A DNA stretch of 52,937 nt from an uncultured Lachnospiraceae bacterium. GTDB taxonomy: Bacteria; Bacillota; Clostridia; Lachnospirales; Lachnospiraceae. Positions 9,417 to 18,186 of this stretch are shown one piece after another. Both the position numbers and the translations under genes were made by a program. A model generated the notes under the pieces. That model was given only the letters and a program-made list of their open reading frames with translations. It had not been told where the DNA came from and did not search any database. The stretch lies in contig CATJTQ010000068.1 of assembly GCA_949743325.1 (NCBI GenBank), positions 1 to 52,937 on the forward strand, read 5' to 3'. Within the stretch, counting starts at the first letter, position 1; the number at the start of each line of letters is the position of its first letter.

Positions 9417-10102
9417 AAGAATTATTTGACAGCTCTGTTTTTGCCGGTGTTACAATAAGTCTTCTTGCATATTATTTGGGAATATTTTTAAAGAAGAAAT
9501 TTAAACTTGCAATATTTACTCCTATATTGGTGTCAGTTGTGGTAACGATCGCAGTTCTTGTGTTAGGAAAAATAGATTTTGAAACTTATGATAAGGGAGC
9601 GAAATATTTAAGCTGGTTTTTAACACCTGCTACAGTTTGCCTTGCAATACCGCTTTATGAACAGATAGAGTTATTGAAAAAAAACTATATTGCTGTAGTT
9701 TCTGGTATAGTTTCCGGTGTACTTACGAGTATGCTTGTTGTGCTTATATTATCTAAATTATTTTCTCTAAGCCAAAAAGAATTTATTACACTGCTGCCAA
9801 AATCAATAACTACATCAATTGGTATGGGAGTGTCAGAGGAGCTTGGGGGTTATGTGAATATAACGGTTGCGGTAATAGTTATAACGGGTGTATTAGGTAA
9901 TATTTTAGCAGAGATAATTTTTAAGGTTTTCAGAATAACTGAACCTGTTGCTAAAGGTTTGGCAGCAGGCAGCGGGGCGCATGTGATTGGTACGGCCAAG
10001 GCTATTGAAATGGGCGAGATAGAGGGGGCTATGGGTAGTTTGTCGGTTGCGGTTTCCGGTGTGTTAACTGTAATATTGGCTCCGTTTTTTGCATCGTTAT
10101 AA
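9413..10102 (+). CDS. LrgB/CidB family membrane protein
   Basis: A 229-residue membrane protein with about seven hydrophobic segments and the LrgB signature (LLPKSITTSIGMGVSEELGG, about residues 127-146) followed by GSGAHVIGTAKAIEMGE near the C-terminus. It is the expected partner of the LrgA-like protein; the two start and stop codons overlap as ATGA, so they should be made in equal amounts. Function in this organism could be export or import of pyruvate or a similar acid, or lysis control. The sequence does not decide between these. Confidence 0.9.
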   Translation: MKELFDSSVFAGVTISLLAYYLGIFLKKKFKLAIFTPILVSVVVTIAVLVLGKIDFETYDKGAKYLSWFLTPATVCLAIPLYEQIELLKKNYIAVVSGIVSGVLTSMLVVLILSKLFSLSQKEFITLLPKSITTSIGMGVSEELGGYVNITVAVIVITGVLGNILAEIIFKVFRITEPVAKGLAAGSGAHVIGTAKAIEMGEIEGAMGSLSVAVSGVLTVILAPFFASL

Positions 10103-10278
10103 GCAAATATGCACAGATATACGAAAGTTGTTTGGCGGGATAACTGATATACTGAGATAATGGTTAAATATAAATGCTTAAATGAGGAAAATAAATGAAT
10201 TGATTAAATTCATAATTAAGGATTTATATTAATAAAGTGATAAATTTTAATAAGTATAAAAGGAGGTAAGGATTAAAT

Positions 10279-11160
10279 ATGGATAAAGCAAAAGTGTTTT
10301 TTACTAAAGACATTACATCCGAAAAAGTCGTGGAAATGTATAAGGTTCTTGGAAGGGAGCTTTCAGGCAGCGTGGCTGTTAAGGTACATTCGGGTGAGCA
10401 GGGAAATCAGAATTTTCTGCGTCCGCAATTTATGAGACCTATGGTTGAGTATGTTAATGGCACTGTTGTTGAGTGCAATACTGCCTATGACGGGGCAAGG
10501 AACTCTACAGATAAGCATAGAAAATTGATAAAGGCTCATGGCTGGACAAAGTATTTTAAGGTTGATTTGTTAGATGCTGAAGGTCCTGATTTAAGACTGG
10601 ATATTCCCAATGGAAAGGTTTTGAAAGAAAATTATGTAGGAAAAAATATCAGAAATTATGATTCTTTGCTTGTGTTATCTCATTTTAAAGGTCATCCGGC
10701 AGGCGGTTATGGCGGAGCATTAAAACAGTTGTCAATAGGCTGTGCTTCAAGCGCCGGAAAGGCTTTGATACATTCTGCTGGTTTTACTGATGATCAGAAT
10801 ATTGTGTGGGGTCATATGGCCGAACAGGATTTATTCTGTGAATCGATGGCGGACGCAGCAGGAAGTGTATGTGAGTATTTTAAAAATAAGACTGCATATG
10901 TAAATATGATGTGCAATCTTTCTGTTGACTGTGATTGCTGTGCAGTGGCGGAAGATCCTTGTATGAAAGATATAGGTATATTGTCTTCGCTGGATCCGGT
11001 TGCTTTAGATCAGGCTTGTATAGATTTAATATACAAATCAGATGATCCCGGAAGAGATCATTTCCTGCAGAGGGTTGAATCTCTTCATGGGACACATACA
11101 ATTGATGCCGCTGCAGAACTTGGTTATGGAACAAAAGAGTATGAATTAATATCTATTTAA
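10279..11160 (+). CDS. DUF362 domain protein (putative iron-sulfur protein)
   Basis: A 293-residue DUF362-family protein. The family core is visible as LLVLSHFKGHPAGGYGGALK (residues 130-149) and LSIGCASSAGK. A cysteine cluster lies in the C-terminal third (Cys212, Cys218, Cys220, Cys221, Cys228, then KDIGILSSLDPVALDQA), as seen in DUF362 proteins proposed to bind an Fe-S cluster. No enzymatic role is established for this subgroup. AGGAGGT (10261-10267) precedes the ATG by 11 nt. It appears to be a single-gene unit; its end overlaps the convergent methyltransferase gene by 8 bp (11153-11160), with no terminator between them. Confidence 0.8.
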   Translation: MDKAKVFFTKDITSEKVVEMYKVLGRELSGSVAVKVHSGEQGNQNFLRPQFMRPMVEYVNGTVVECNTAYDGARNSTDKHRKLIKAHGWTKYFKVDLLDAEGPDLRLDIPNGKVLKENYVGKNIRNYDSLLVLSHFKGHPAGGYGGALKQLSIGCASSAGKALIHSAGFTDDQNIVWGHMAEQDLFCESMADAAGSVCEYFKNKTAYVNMMCNLSVDCDCCAVAEDPCMKDIGILSSLDPVALDQACIDLIYKSDDPGRDHFLQRVESLHGTHTIDAAAELGYGTKEYELISI

Positions 11161-13153
11161 AAAGATTCCATATAAGCTTGTCAATCTGTTTGTCAATGTA
11201 TGCAAATTCATCTTTTGAATTACAATCAGTTATTTGGTTTACATAATCAATGATTGTTTTCTGAGTATTATAGTCAGCAAACGGTATCGGCAGACTTTCA
11301 ATATGCGAGCGCAAAACTTTAACAGAAGAAAACATATTTTCATATATAAATTGTACAGGGGCTGAATTAAGTACTGAAAGAATGTATTTAATATCCAGTC
11401 CCTCTATTTTAGGAATCAGAAAATTACAGCTGTTTAATGTAAGATAACCATTAGCATCAAGGGCAAAGGTTAAATGTTTATTTATAAAACGGTATACTAA
11501 TTTTTCCGGCGCTCTGTATAAGGCAAGGGGCGCCGACTGTTGTACTGTCTCCGGTGAAAAATCTAAATAAGCAGAGGGGGTATTTATTTTATATCGGGAA
11601 ATGTCCGTGCCCTTTAAAATAGGTAAATTATGATTAGTTGGCAATGGAGAAAGTCTTTCTTTATTATTACCTGTAACTATTCCAAGACCAAAATCGGCAT
11701 GATCTTTTAAAAATACACAATTAGGAGTATTTAATAAACTACATAGGTTCTTGTATTTTTCATCAGATAAAAAAACCGGCATAAAGTCAGGAGTGAATTT
11801 TCTGCTACCATCTATAGAAAATGTTTTATCTTGATTATGGACAGTTATTGAGGAAACTTCATTAGGTGTATGGCATTTTTTCCAGACAATAAAAGTCCCT
11901 GGGCAGTTAATATTTTTAAAGGCTTCAGCTAAGTTTTCCACATAATTTAGGCGGCCGTTTTCAAGTAAAATTTCTCGTATGTTGCGATGTGCTTTAACAA
12001 AGAAAAGGCTTTTGGGAAGTATAAAACCAAGGCGGCCGTTTTCTTTCAGACAATTTATTGCCTGTTCAGTGAAAAGGGCAAAGCTGTCTGCGCTTTTTTT
12101 ATTAGCGGTATTTAACATATCTTTTAGCAAAAGTAAGTATTCAGAATCTAATTGGCTTCCCCAAGGCGGATTACCGATAATATAATTAAATTTCAAATCA
12201 GGCGGTGAGGTAAGAAAATCACTGCATGTAAAGTGTGAGCATAAGTCATCGTAAGTTAATGTTAAATTTCTGAGAAAGAAATTAATTCTTATAATACATA
12301 CATTAATAAAATCAATATCGTTTCCGTAAATATTTTTAAATGTAAAAACTTTTGGAAGTGTAAGTAAAAAGCTTCCGCTTCCGCATGATGGATCAAGTAT
12401 AAGACTGTCATTGCAGTCAGCGGTATTTTGTGTGAATATTTGGGAATTCAATTTTCTGGCTATTTGCAATGGTGTAAAATAAGCGCCAGAATTTTTTCGG
12501 CTTCCAATAGACCTAAGTGATAAATATAGAAGGCCAAGGAGGTCTTCTTCTTTATCAAATATCAGTTCTGATGAAAATATGTGCGAACAATTGCTAAAAC
12601 TATTATAAAAATATTCAGTATTTTCAGTTTTTAATATATTTGTTCCTAATAAGTCAGAAATTAGTTTGAAAAATACAGAATTATCTTTGTATGTTAAATA
12701 TTCAGTTTTAGATTTACATAATTCCAATAACTGTGATGTGTTGGATTTATAACTTATATTGTTAATATTAAAAAAAAGTCTGACAGTACATTCAGCCAGA
12801 ATATATAGAATATTGCCGTCTGATAGTTTATTGTTATTAATATAGGCGTTTAGTAAATGACAAAATTCTTGATTTCTGCTTTTATCTTTTATATATGCAC
12901 TATAAAGTTGTGCTGTCGCTGTATGTTTTTTATTGCGTCGTTTTTTTAGAGAAGTATCCTCACCTGAAGTAATGCGTCGTTTTAGCTCTTCAATTTCGCT
13001 TTTTAGATATAATGGCTGTCTGCCTATATATTTGTAGACTTTTATTTTTTTTAATTTAGTCCAATTGCGGACTGTTGCAGTATTAACCTGAAGTAAGTCC
13101 GCAATTTGTTCTGTTGTCATATATTCCTTTGCATAATTTTTTTTATTGTTCAT
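11153..13153 (-). CDS. N6-adenine DNA methyltransferase with N-terminal helix-turn-helix
   Basis: A 666-residue protein. Residues 12-62 form a MerR/excisionase-like HTH (TTEQIADLLQVNTATVRNW). Residues 63-215 are helical with no recognised motif. The methyltransferase core follows, with SAM motif I DPSCGSGSF (254-262) and catalytic motif IV NPPW (328-331), the signature of amino-methyltransferases making N6-methyladenine. The C-terminal half resembles TaqI/Eco57I-type target-recognition regions. No PD-(D/E)XK nuclease motif and no restriction gene are visible, so it looks like an orphan methylase. ATG 13153 (MNNKKNYAKEY) is preferred over ATG 13177, which has no ribosome-binding site. It overlaps the upstream permease gene by 11 bp. 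Confidence 0.85.
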   Translation of the reverse strand: MNNKKNYAKEYMTTEQIADLLQVNTATVRNWTKLKKIKVYKYIGRQPLYLKSEIEELKRRITSGEDTSLKKRRNKKHTATAQLYSAYIKDKSRNQEFCHLLNAYINNNKLSDGNILYILAECTVRLFFNINNISYKSNTSQLLELCKSKTEYLTYKDNSVFFKLISDLLGTNILKTENTEYFYNSFSNCSHIFSSELIFDKEEDLLGLLYLSLRSIGSRKNSGAYFTPLQIARKLNSQIFTQNTADCNDSLILDPSCGSGSFLLTLPKVFTFKNIYGNDIDFINVCIIRINFFLRNLTLTYDDLCSHFTCSDFLTSPPDLKFNYIIGNPPWGSQLDSEYLLLLKDMLNTANKKSADSFALFTEQAINCLKENGRLGFILPKSLFFVKAHRNIREILLENGRLNYVENLAEAFKNINCPGTFIVWKKCHTPNEVSSITVHNQDKTFSIDGSRKFTPDFMPVFLSDEKYKNLCSLLNTPNCVFLKDHADFGLGIVTGNNKERLSPLPTNHNLPILKGTDISRYKINTPSAYLDFSPETVQQSAPLALYRAPEKLVYRFINKHLTFALDANGYLTLNSCNFLIPKIEGLDIKYILSVLNSAPVQFIYENMFSSVKVLRSHIESLPIPFADYNTQKTIIDYVNQITDCNSKDEFAYIDKQIDKLIWNLFK

Positions 13154-14972
13154 TGCTAAAATCCGTATCCTCAGCATTTAAATCTGTTTTTAATTTTTCT
13201 ATTACTTTTATTGTATCTTTTGCTTCAGGAGTAACTACCAGCTCTAACCATGAGTTTTCATCATATATGTCAACTGAATACAGACCGTCCAGTTCTGAGT
13301 TAGGTACATGTTTGTAAGTGTTAAACAGTAAGGTTCCATTGGCAGAATCGGTAAGTATTGCATTTTTTAAATTATACATATCAGCGTCCGATATGAAAAA
13401 ATTTGTATCATTATAGGTTATTCCATTTTTGGGAGCGATTGATTCAATTTCCATAACGGAGATATCATAAATATTTTTCATATCTGCGAGAGCATTGTGA
13501 ATTATATTATTGTCTATAATTGTCTGATATATTTTTCTGTCAAGAGAAGTTACTTTATTATTTTTATCATTCAAATCATCAATTGTGTAACAGTAGGTGT
13601 AGCTTCTTCTAAGCGTTTTACCATTTTTTAAGTTATAGCTTATCTCAATAATACATGAATTTTCATTTTCATAAAAATTGCCGTTTTTTATAATATCTGA
13701 TTTAGAGTTTATTATTTCCTTGTGTATATTGATAAATTGTTCAATTTGTTTGCTGTCATCCAGTTCAAATTGCAGGCTATGATCATATGAAACAGTGGCA
13801 GATTTTACATTATCTATATCTGGAACTTTTTTCTCAATTCCAAATACATCAAATAATGATAATCCGAACACTAAAGCCGAAATACCTATATATATAAGAA
13901 GTCCCGGATTTTTAGTAGAGAAGATTTTAAGTGTCTTGTTAAAAAGCATTTTAATAATATAAAATACGATAATACTTGATATAAAGAATATTATTATCAT
14001 TTGTGCTGAACTTATTGGCGTTAAATATAAATACACGGTATTGATGTAAATAATACCCCATATAAGAATGGTAAGCATTGTTCCGCCTATAAGAGTTAAT
14101 GAATAGTGGAAAATTGGCTCAAGTTTTTTAGCTGCTATAGGATCTCCTTGGTTTTCAATCATTCTTTTACTGTATAAAATATAACTTAGAATTAAGAGTA
14201 CAATACCTGCAGCACAATAAGCGGCCAGGGCAAATAAACCTTCTTTGTAAAATTTCATGGTCTCTAAATTTAGAGTCAGCCAGCGGCTTAAATATACAAT
14301 AGGTGTAAAAATCGTATGTCCTGACTGATAAAGTGAACCGTCAAGGCCGAAAAAGAAGCTGTTGACAATTAACATGCATAAGTTTTCAGCTACAAAAAAA
14401 CCAAAATTTAAAAATCCAAACATAAATGGAGCCGCAATAGTGTGTCCTGTAAGCATAACAGCAAGTACAGCTATACTGATGAAAATAAAACAGTAAGCTA
14501 TCTGCAGACCAATTGAAGGAAACACGCATGTAAAGCTGAATCCGCTAACTGCTATATATATTCCTCCAATTAAGTGTGTAATAATATAAGGAATAATTAT
14601 CAGAGCGATTCCTGAAAGTATATTTGAGACAAACATTGTTAATCTTGTAACAGGAAGCGCATGTATAGTTTTGTTTAGCTTTGGCTGAAACATATAATGA
14701 AATATAGACGCGCTTACACAAAAGGAATAAAATACCATCATCAGCTGATTGCCTACGCCTAAAAATCCTCGTGTGTACTGGGCTTGAATATAACTGTTGT
14801 TCAATATGTCTTGCATTTGATTTGTTTCGTAGTAACTTATATTAATTATACCTTTTATACTAATTATGGAGAAAAAGGTTTCAATAACTATCCACAATGA
14901 TAAAAGAGGCAAGAGTCTGCGGATATTTTGGGTAAAGATTTTGGTGTTAAAAAAGGATGTCTTTATATTCAT
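13143..14972 (-). CDS. ABC transporter permease (ABC-2 type, YtrC/D-like context)
   Basis: A 609-residue membrane protein with roughly ten hydrophobic segments in the first 375 residues (for example LLSLWIVIETFFSIISI near the N-terminus). A long hydrophilic C-terminal region (about 380-609) is predicted to be extracytoplasmic. It is the membrane partner of the ATPase encoded just upstream, with which it overlaps by 26 bp. A GntR-ATPase-permease order is that of the ytr-type exporters of Firmicutes, which respond to cell-wall-active compounds. The transported substrate is unknown. The large C-terminal extension is unlike small ABC-2 permeases. Confidence 0.8.
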   Translation of the reverse strand: MNIKTSFFNTKIFTQNIRRLLPLLSLWIVIETFFSIISIKGIINISYYETNQMQDILNNSYIQAQYTRGFLGVGNQLMMVFYSFCVSASIFHYMFQPKLNKTIHALPVTRLTMFVSNILSGIALIIIPYIITHLIGGIYIAVSGFSFTCVFPSIGLQIAYCFIFISIAVLAVMLTGHTIAAPFMFGFLNFGFFVAENLCMLIVNSFFFGLDGSLYQSGHTIFTPIVYLSRWLTLNLETMKFYKEGLFALAAYCAAGIVLLILSYILYSKRMIENQGDPIAAKKLEPIFHYSLTLIGGTMLTILIWGIIYINTVYLYLTPISSAQMIIIFFISSIIVFYIIKMLFNKTLKIFSTKNPGLLIYIGISALVFGLSLFDVFGIEKKVPDIDNVKSATVSYDHSLQFELDDSKQIEQFINIHKEIINSKSDIIKNGNFYENENSCIIEISYNLKNGKTLRRSYTYCYTIDDLNDKNNKVTSLDRKIYQTIIDNNIIHNALADMKNIYDISVMEIESIAPKNGITYNDTNFFISDADMYNLKNAILTDSANGTLLFNTYKHVPNSELDGLYSVDIYDENSWLELVVTPEAKDTIKVIEKLKTDLNAEDTDFSNEQ

Positions 14973-15846
14973 AACCTGTTCCTCCTAACTCGTAAATAAA
15001 TATTTCTTCCAGTGTTAATGGAAGGGGTTCAATTAACAGCGGTGACAGAGGTTCTAATTGCTTAATAGTAAATGTAGGGCTTTCTCTGACTATTAAAGTA
15101 ATAATTTTGCCCATTGATGATTCATGAAGAATATTCAATTCTTCAGGCCATTGCGGGTGTTCATCTGCAAATGCAATCTGTATTTTGCAGATATTTTCCT
15201 GCAGTTCAACGAGTGACCTTTCAAGCAGCAGTTTGCCTTTGTTCATAATGCCGACATGATCGCATACGTCCTCTAATTCTCTCAGATTATGTGAGGAGAC
15301 AAGTACTGTAGTATTTCTCTCAGAGACGTCAGTCATAATAATACTCCAGATTTGATGTCTCATAATTGGATCAAGACCGTCAACCGGTTCATCAAGGATA
15401 AGTATATCAGGAGTTACGCACATTGAAAGCCAGAATGCTGACTGTTTCTGCATACCTTTTGAAAGTTTTCTTATTGGTGTTTTGATGTTTATTGTAGGAA
15501 ATGCTTCCTTTAGATTTTCAAATCTTCTGCAGTCAAAGTTTTTATATATACCTTTGTAATAATTCATCATATCTTTTGTGCTGTAATTGCCAAAATAAAA
15601 AATATCATCAGGTATATAAGATATTTTCTGTTTGACTGCAGTATTTTCCCATATCGGCTCATTGTTGACAAAGACTTCGCCTGACGTTTGTTTATATATG
15701 CCGGTTATATGTCTTATAGCAGTTGATTTTCCGCAACCGTTTGGTCCGACAAGTCCATATACGCTGCCTTGAGGGATATGCATTGTCAGACCATCCAGTG
15801 CTGCAAAATCACCAAACTTTTTAACTAAATCAACAGTTCGTATCAT
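14947..15846 (-). CDS. ABC transporter ATP-binding protein (YtrB-like)
   Basis: A 299-residue nucleotide-binding subunit of an ABC exporter. Walker A is GPNGCGKST (residues 34-42), the signature is LSKGMQKQ (about 128-135), Walker B is ILILDEP (148-154) with D-loop DGLD, and the switch histidine is in SSHNLRELEDV. About 80 residues of C-terminal extension follow, as in bacitracin/ytr-type ATPases. Its start codon overlaps the GntR stop as ATGA and its end overlaps the permease start, so the three are translationally coupled. Confidence 0.92.
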   Translation of the reverse strand: MIRTVDLVKKFGDFAALDGLTMHIPQGSVYGLVGPNGCGKSTAIRHITGIYKQTSGEVFVNNEPIWENTAVKQKISYIPDDIFYFGNYSTKDMMNYYKGIYKNFDCRRFENLKEAFPTINIKTPIRKLSKGMQKQSAFWLSMCVTPDILILDEPVDGLDPIMRHQIWSIIMTDVSERNTTVLVSSHNLRELEDVCDHVGIMNKGKLLLERSLVELQENICKIQIAFADEHPQWPEELNILHESSMGKIITLIVRESPTFTIKQLEPLSPLLIEPLPLTLEEIFIYELGGTGYEYKDILF

Positions 15847-16217
15847 TTTCTTCTCTCCTTTTTTAAAATATCAATTATATGAGTTGATAACTTTTCTGCA
15901 GTATATCCCAAATAAGACAACTCAAGAATAATTTCATCAAGCCTTTTTAAAAGCTCTTCTTCCCTTCTTGTATCAATATCCTTAATAGGAGAGGCAAAAG
16001 AACCTTTTCCGGGAATAGTATATATATATCCTTCGCTCTCAAGCTCATGATAAGCACGGCTTATAGTATTAGGGTTAATGGCAAGAGATGATGAAATTTC
16101 TCTAATCGATGGAAGCTTATCATCTGCATTAATGATGCCAGAGACAATGTGTTTCCTAAGCTGTTCTTTTAACTGTTCATAAATAGGTCTGCTGTCCCTG
16201 TAATTAAGTTGAAACAT
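15843..16217 (-). CDS. GntR-family repressor, YtrA subfamily
   Basis: A 124-residue short GntR regulator. The N-terminal winged HTH (RPIYEQLKEQLRKHIVSG, then LPSIREISSSLAINPNTISR) fills residues 9-78. Only a short dimerisation tail follows, as in the YtrA subfamily, where these proteins repress their own exporter operon. ATG 16217 is preceded by a clear AGGAGG-type site on the minus strand. It is first in a four-gene minus-strand operon (regulator, ATPase, permease, methyltransferase). A strong promoter with an overlapping palindrome lies upstream at 16346-16398, so autoregulation is the simplest reading. Confidence 0.92.
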   Translation of the reverse strand: MFQLNYRDSRPIYEQLKEQLRKHIVSGIINADDKLPSIREISSSLAINPNTISRAYHELESEGYIYTIPGKGSFASPIKDIDTRREEELLKRLDEIILELSYLGYTAEKLSTHIIDILKKERRK

Positions 16218-16345
16218 GGCGTTCCTCCTTTCATTAGTTGGTATTAAATTAGAAAATAATAGTTCTCATTTAATAGAGATAGTTTTTTGCCGCAAATAAT
16301 GATTTAAACAGTTTTGTTAGCGGCAGCAAATATAAATAATTAAAC

Positions 16346-16398
16346 AACTGTATTAAATGATTTAATACAGTTATAACACCGTTGATAAATATTGTCAA
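16346..16398 (-). promoter_or_regulatory. Sigma-A promoter with overlapping GntR operator
   Basis: On the minus strand TTGACA (16393-16398) is followed after exactly 17 nt by TATAAC (16370-16375). A perfect inverted repeat with 12-bp arms and a 3-nt centre (16346-16357 and 16361-16372; arm AACTGTATTAAA) overlaps the -10 box and the expected start site. A dimeric repressor bound there would block the promoter. The encoded GntR protein 130 bp downstream is the obvious ligand; the pairing is inference. Confidence 0.85.
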
Positions 16399-16540
16399 GT
16401 GGGATTTTTAATTTAATAATTATTAGAGAAACAAAGGGTAGAAATTACTTTTGTAATTAATGAAACTTATCTAGCAACAGCCGGTTGCTGTTCTTTATAA
16501 AATATTCATGATATAATACTTACTGGAGGTGATAATTTTT

Positions 16541-16996
16541 ATGGAAACAAAAAATATTATATTTGAGCTGCGGTCTAAAAATAGATTATCCCAAGATGAA
16601 CTTGCAGAAAAGCTTTATGTTACACGTCAAGCCATATCTAGGTGGGAAACTGGTGAAACTGTACCAAATATAGAAACCCTGAAACTGTTGTCGAAACTTT
16701 TTGATGTTTCTATCAATACACTTCTTGGCTCTCCAAGAAAACTGATTTGTCAATGCTGCGGTATGCCATTGGATGAATCTTCTATTAGTAAAGAGATTGA
16801 TGGTACATTCAATGAAGAATATTGTAAGTGGTGCTATACAGACGGCAAATTTGTTTATACAAGCTTGGAGGAATTGACAAATTTTCTTGTAGAACATATG
16901 TCAAGTGAAAACTGGCCTCCAGAGGAAGCGCGAGCCTGTTTTGAATCGCAGCTTCCAAAGCTTAATTATTGGAAACAGCAAAGTGATGATCTATAA
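16541..16996 (+). CDS. XRE-family HTH protein with C-terminal zinc ribbon
   Basis: A 151-residue protein. Residues 1-66 are a Cro/CI-type helix-turn-helix (LSQDELAEKLYVTRQAISRW, then TGETVPNIETL). Residues about 70-145 form a putative zinc-ribbon domain with CQCCGMPL and EEYCKWCYTDG, four cysteines spaced to hold one metal. Proteins of this pairing occur as small transcription regulators in Firmicutes; the ligand is unknown. ATG 16541 with GGAGGT at 16525-16530 is preferred over GTG 16529, which overlaps that site. It is monocistronic: a terminator follows at 17029-17060. Confidence 0.82.
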   Translation: METKNIIFELRSKNRLSQDELAEKLYVTRQAISRWETGETVPNIETLKLLSKLFDVSINTLLGSPRKLICQCCGMPLDESSISKEIDGTFNEEYCKWCYTDGKFVYTSLEELTNFLVEHMSSENWPPEEARACFESQLPKLNYWKQQSDDL

Positions 16997-17028
16997 TTGA
17001 AAAAATTATATGCGGATAGAGAGCTAAG

Positions 17029-17068
17029 TCCCAGAACCGTGTTCCTGCACAGTTCTGGGATTTTTCTT
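17029..17068 (+). terminator. Rho-independent terminator after the XRE/zinc-ribbon gene
   Basis: TCCCAGAAC (17029-17037) pairs with GTTCTGGGA (17052-17060), with a 14-nt loop, and is followed directly by TTTTTCTTT. Confidence 0.85.
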
Positions 17069-17354
17069 TATTTTTATAGAGGTAATTTTGAAATTAAGTT
17101 GCTCAGATAATTTATAGGGAAGACATTAAAGGAATATGCCAAGAAAGAAAAAGTAACTGAACTGATTAAAGTAGAAAATTAAATTATATATGATCAATTG
17201 ACCAAACTAAGAATATTTAGTGAAAAGCTATAATTTTAGTGGTTTTATATATAGACCAATAAGAAAGAAAATGCTATAGTTTAACAATGGAGGTTTCCTA
17301 TGGAACTTTTTAATAGAATTTATATAAGAAGATTATAAAAAAGGAAAGTGTATT
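17069..17354 (+). other. Intergenic region before larE with a 12-codon leader-like ORF
   Basis: No full gene is visible. Positions about 17117-17182 read as a short lysine/glutamate-rich tail (GKTLKEYAKKEKVTELIKV) ending in a stop, with another stop just upstream, possibly a decayed gene end. At 17300-17338 a 12-codon ORF (MELFNRIYIRRL) starts with ATG 6 nt after GGAGG (17290-17294), a stronger site than that of larE. It could be a leader peptide that couples translation into larE, or chance. Confidence 0.3.
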
Positions 17355-18173
17355 TTGGATAAACTAGAGTATAAGTTACAAAGATTAAAAGCACAGTTAA
17401 AATCTATTAAAAGTGTGGCGATAGCCTACTCATCAGGTGTAGATTCTTCCTTTTTGCTGAAAGTTGCCAAAGATGTTCTGTGCAATAATGTAATTGCGGT
17501 TACAGTTGTGTCAGAATCATTTACAGGACGAGAAGAAGAAGAGACAATACAATTTTGCAGAGAAAATGATATAGTTCATGAAATTTGTTATGTAAATCAA
17601 TTAAATATAGATGGATTTAGTGATAATCCACCGAATCGCTGTTATATTTGTAAAAAAGTAATTTTTGAAGAGATTAAAATGGCCGCTTTAAAGTATGGTA
17701 TAGAAAATGTGGCAGAGGGTTCTAATATGGATGATATGGCAGATTATCGTCCTGGTTTGAGAGCGATAGAGGAGTTAGGCATATTAAGTCCGCTGCGTGA
17801 AGCTGGTTTGTATAAGTCTGAAATCAGGCTGTTGTCAGAACAGATGGGACTTTACACATATAATAAGCCATCCTGTGCATGTCTGGCGTCAAGGTTTGCA
17901 TATGGTGAGCAGATAACGGATGAGAAACTTAGGATGGTTGAGGCTGCAGAAGAGTATTTATACTCATTAGGTTTTTTACAGATAAGGGTGAGGATTCACG
18001 ATTTAAAATATAAAATTGCAAGGATTGAAGTAAGTGAAAAAGATTTGGATCGGATATTAATAAAAGATATAAAATTTGGTATAATAGAGAAATTAAAAGA
18101 AATAGGTTTTTCTTATGTAACATTAGATTTGGGAGGTTATCGCAGCGGCAGTATGAATGAGGTATTGAAATAA
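17355..18173 (+). CDS. larE: LarE, sulfur insertion enzyme for the nickel-pincer cofactor
   Basis: A 272-residue PP-loop ATPase that activates and thiolates the pyridinium bis-carboxylate nucleotide made by LarB, in the synthesis of the nickel-pincer nucleotide. The ATP-binding loop is YSSGVDSSFL (residues 25-34). CYIC (96-99) and PSCACLASR (172-180) hold the conserved cysteines; Cys176 coincides in number with the sacrificial sulfur-donor cysteine of Lactobacillus plantarum LarE. The extra cysteines raise the possibility of the cluster-containing LarE type. Start TTG 17355 is used because AGGAAAG lies just upstream and no ATG fits. It is followed 13 bp later by larB. Confidence 0.92.
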   Translation: MDKLEYKLQRLKAQLKSIKSVAIAYSSGVDSSFLLKVAKDVLCNNVIAVTVVSESFTGREEEETIQFCRENDIVHEICYVNQLNIDGFSDNPPNRCYICKKVIFEEIKMAALKYGIENVAEGSNMDDMADYRPGLRAIEELGILSPLREAGLYKSEIRLLSEQMGLYTYNKPSCACLASRFAYGEQITDEKLRMVEAAEEYLYSLGFLQIRVRIHDLKYKIARIEVSEKDLDRILIKDIKFGIIEKLKEIGFSYVTLDLGGYRSGSMNEVLK

Positions 18174-18186
18174 TTATATTTGGGAT

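Noticed and set aside
10279-11160. DUF362 gene as a possible nickel-cofactor racemase (LarA)
   Set aside because: It has the DUF362 core and a cysteine cluster, not the LarA His/Lys motifs, and is separated from the lar genes by an opposite-strand operon.
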